From Rallus limicola (Eukaryota > Chordata > Aves > Gruiformes > Rallidae): DNA of 64,000 nt. Each line of letters begins with the position of its first letter. The stretch's first letter is position 1. Both the position numbers and the translations under genes were made by a program. The notes under the pieces were generated by a model. It was not told where the DNA came from and did no database searches. It saw only the letters and a list, made by a program, of their open reading frames with translations. Below, in pieces: positions 61,758 to 64,000 of this stretch. Location: assembly GCA_022605955.1 (NCBI GenBank), contig JAKCOZ010000002.1:71714783-71778782 (forward strand). Reading direction: 5' to 3'.

Positions 61758-63108
61758 TTTTTATATGATTCTTTAATCTCATTAATTTTTATATGATGCT
61801 TCCAATATAATATTAACGCTCTTAATTATACGTGTACTCTCAAATGAGCAACCTATAAACTTTCACTTTCCTAATCTAAAGTGGACCGTACTTTGCAAGG
61901 TATTAGAATATATTCGCTGCCAGGGCTTTATTTGGAAATGGTTAAATTCATGGAACATGAAATGCCTAAAGATCTTTAGCAGTATCAAAAGACTCATTTG
62001 TATAGAGGAGGATAACTATGTGCGTATTGGAAGTTCAAGAAGCATCTTCTACATCCTTGTCATCAATAAAATCAGTGATAGTAGCAATATTGTTATCTGA
62101 AATAATATTTCATATCTTCTGGACTACTGTGGACTGTATATCTCGATAACTCCTGGCTGGTGAGTACTCAAAATAATTTGAAATCTTTGCTAGGGACACT
62201 GTTTGCCCTGTACTTTCAACATTTACATTTCTAATCTGGTACAATCAAAGTAGTTTGAAATGTCAGGACATAGTATAAAAGAGTGTCCATTCCATATCTT
62301 TTCATACAGCAAAACTTCTGTATAGATTTTGGTTAGAAAAGCTTAGGATATAAATTATAAATGCTCATAATATAACAATTTGTTCAAAGCCAATGCATTA
62401 CCAGTTGTTTTCTTGGCTTATCCTCTACTGAATATGCTCTTTCTTTTCATTCAGGGTGTATTAATCAGATAGCTGTCTTGGTTCTCAGTTACTGTAACAA
62501 ATTTGTGTAATGTCTACTCTACTTATGCATACATTTGCATATGAAAAACAAAGCAGAAATGTAATTTAAAAAAAATCCAGACACAACTTAAAAGTCTTGT
62601 ATAATTAAACACATATTACCATCTTTTTGCCTTTAAAGGAGAGATTTGCTATTATGTGGAAATAGGATGTTTTCTAATTATACTCAAAATACATTTTAGA
62701 GATCACATAATTCAGTTTGTATTAAAAAAACATTTGGTCACTGTGTCATGGCGTAGTTGATGCAATTCTCACTCAAGTCTCTGGCTTTCCTTTCCCCATC
62801 CGTCTGTATCTACCTCCTTATGTTAATAGATCAGCAGGGATTTCAACTATCAGAAGTTTGTTTATTCAGGAACAGAGAAAATGAAAGATGTGTGTAGTGC
62901 TTTTCAAAGGCGTAGTAGCGGTGATAATCTAATGACAAAGGCAGTGAATGAGCACATAGTTTTGGTTGGCTGGATACCATTCAGCTGCCAAGCTGCAGAG
63001 ATGATATTTTTATTCAGAATATAAAAGTAACTTTGTGTTCCACTTCGCTTCTTGGAATCAGTCATCTAGATACCCTCTGGGCAGCGTCTAAGGCACTAAG
63101 CCTGGATG

Positions 63109-63124
63109 TGCATTTGCAAATGCA
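63109..63124. promoter_or_regulatory. Perfect 16-bp palindrome with POU-octamer-like halves
   Basis: TGCATTTGCAAATGCA is fully self-complementary. Each half resembles the octamer ATGCAAAT bound by POU-domain factors (one base off at the centre), so a dimeric site is conceivable. One such palindrome may also arise by chance in AT-rich DNA; no promoter was seen next to it. Confidence 0.3.
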
Positions 63125-63730
63125 TTCTCAGCTCTCAGATGATGAACTGAGTTGAACTAGGCTGATGGGTGTAGAATCACCAGTGGGCTACAGCGCGCTA
63201 TAGATGGAACTGGACTGTCTAGTTTCTGCCCTGGTGAAGTTTATTAGTGTCTAGTCTCCCAGAACATGTAGTTACATTCAAACGTGGGTTAAAATCAAAT
63301 AGAAGAAAAAGACAAAAGCGGTGCAGGTTACCCGAACGTGAGCTATGCATCAACTAGCACAATATTTATATGCAATTATATTTATATGTACAGTAAGGAT
63401 CAGGCTTAAAATGTTGTTTCTTTACAAAGAATGACACACAGCTATGTAGAGGCCAGTTTGCAATGCCATATAAGCTCTCAAAACCTATAATAGTCCTCTA
63501 CACATAACAGAATTTTAACCCATCTTTACATAAAACTTCTAGTTCTCCCTCTGACAGTGCATACATGTTAGGAAAATCCAGTGCACCTGACAACAAATGT
63601 GAATTATTTTTCTAAATGCTTTAGTAACATAGATGCTTATAGAAATATAGTTTTTCAGACAAGATTTAAGGTAAAAGTGCATTTTTCATATTTTATTTTG
63701 ACTTGTACTTAATTGCTTTATTAAGAAATT

Positions 63731-63790
63731 TTAATTAAAATACAAGTTTAAAATATTAGTTAAAATACAAGTTTAATTTAAATTTAAATA
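63731..63790. repeat. Short direct duplication in AT-rich tract
   Basis: The phrase TTAAAATACAAGTTTAA occurs twice about 26 bases apart, followed by TTTAAATTTAAATA. Slippage-type duplication. Confidence 0.8.
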
Positions 63791-64000
63791 TGTTACTGTG
63801 TATAGTAATACATAGCTTATATAACACTTTTTCTACAGATGTAAAATGGAGAATACTGCAGGAAAAAAAAGTGCTTTAAGCTCTACACATGACATAAGGG
63901 AATCTGTCAGCTCCATTTCATCACGCAGTTAGAAAAGGTATAACAGCTTAATGGGGTTAATATACAGACATCTTTGAGGGCCAATGGCTATTATTTACAC

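Larger units (their letters stand above)
61758..64000. other. Unique AT-rich sequence to the window end
   Basis: No gene or transposon recognised. Contains two short palindromes (63109-63124, and imperfect 63188-63203) and a small tandem duplication (63731-63790). A GC-richer patch at 63050-63240 surrounds the palindromes. Confidence 0.55.

Noticed and set aside
1..64000. tRNA, rRNA, U6-type snRNA, CRISPR array, mitochondrial insert or endogenous viral genes
   Set aside because: Looked for characteristic words (tRNA A and B boxes, U6 head, regularly spaced repeats, retroviral or other viral polymerase motifs other than CR1 RT). None was found by eye; a covariance-model or profile search was not possible.

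Overview
This is a 64-kb stretch of AT-rich, vertebrate-type nuclear DNA with no convincing protein-coding gene. The best fit is a bird. Chicken-repeat-1 (CR1) LINE 3' ends with the typical ATTCTRTG-type octamer tails recur on both strands, and two kinds of avian-looking endogenous-retrovirus LTR are present. One kind (type A) ends in ...GGTCAACCCACCACA; the other (type B) begins near TGTCCTGGTTTCA and ends near GGTTTCACC/ACGACA. CR1 copies that look young, together with LTRs of these types, suggest a non-galliform (probably neoavian) bird, but the lineage cannot be fixed by eye. There are no operons, CRISPR arrays, tRNAs or rRNAs, and no gag, pol or env of any retrovirus.

Layout. 1-629 is the right part of a type-A LTR cut by the window edge. 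3327-3875 is a complete solo type-B LTR on the minus strand. 7300-8207 is an old LTR-like segment followed by a CR1 3' end. 12182-13266 is a near-complete solo type-A LTR on the minus strand. 17122-17228 and 20055-20276 are CR1 tails. 20277-32544 is a long repeat-poor stretch with only simple repeats. 32545-33217 is a third type-A LTR and 33511-33611 a scrap of type-B LTR. 40508-41700 is a 1.2-kb CR1 with a recognisable but broken reverse-transcriptase reading frame. 41701-54074 is again repeat-poor. 54075-61757 holds several CR1 fragments of different ages, a type-B LTR fragment (60887-61084) and a second copy of the young CR1 (61085-61757). The rest, to 64000, is AT-rich unique sequence.

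The window therefore looks like a gene desert or the inside of a very large intron. A few GC-richer islands carry open frames, some bounded by plausible splice sites: 4416-4753 (+), 8432-8676 (-), 9543-9782 (-), 52248-52480 (+) and 58806-59031 (+). None was recognised as a known protein. They are listed as candidates only, because open frames of 60-100 codons and consensus-like splice sites arise by chance in 64 kb.

No new biological system could be identified. The most checkable observations are the pair of near-identical CR1 copies 20 kb apart, each with its own short deletions; the missing 3' end of the second copy; the candidate exons; and several perfect short palindromes.
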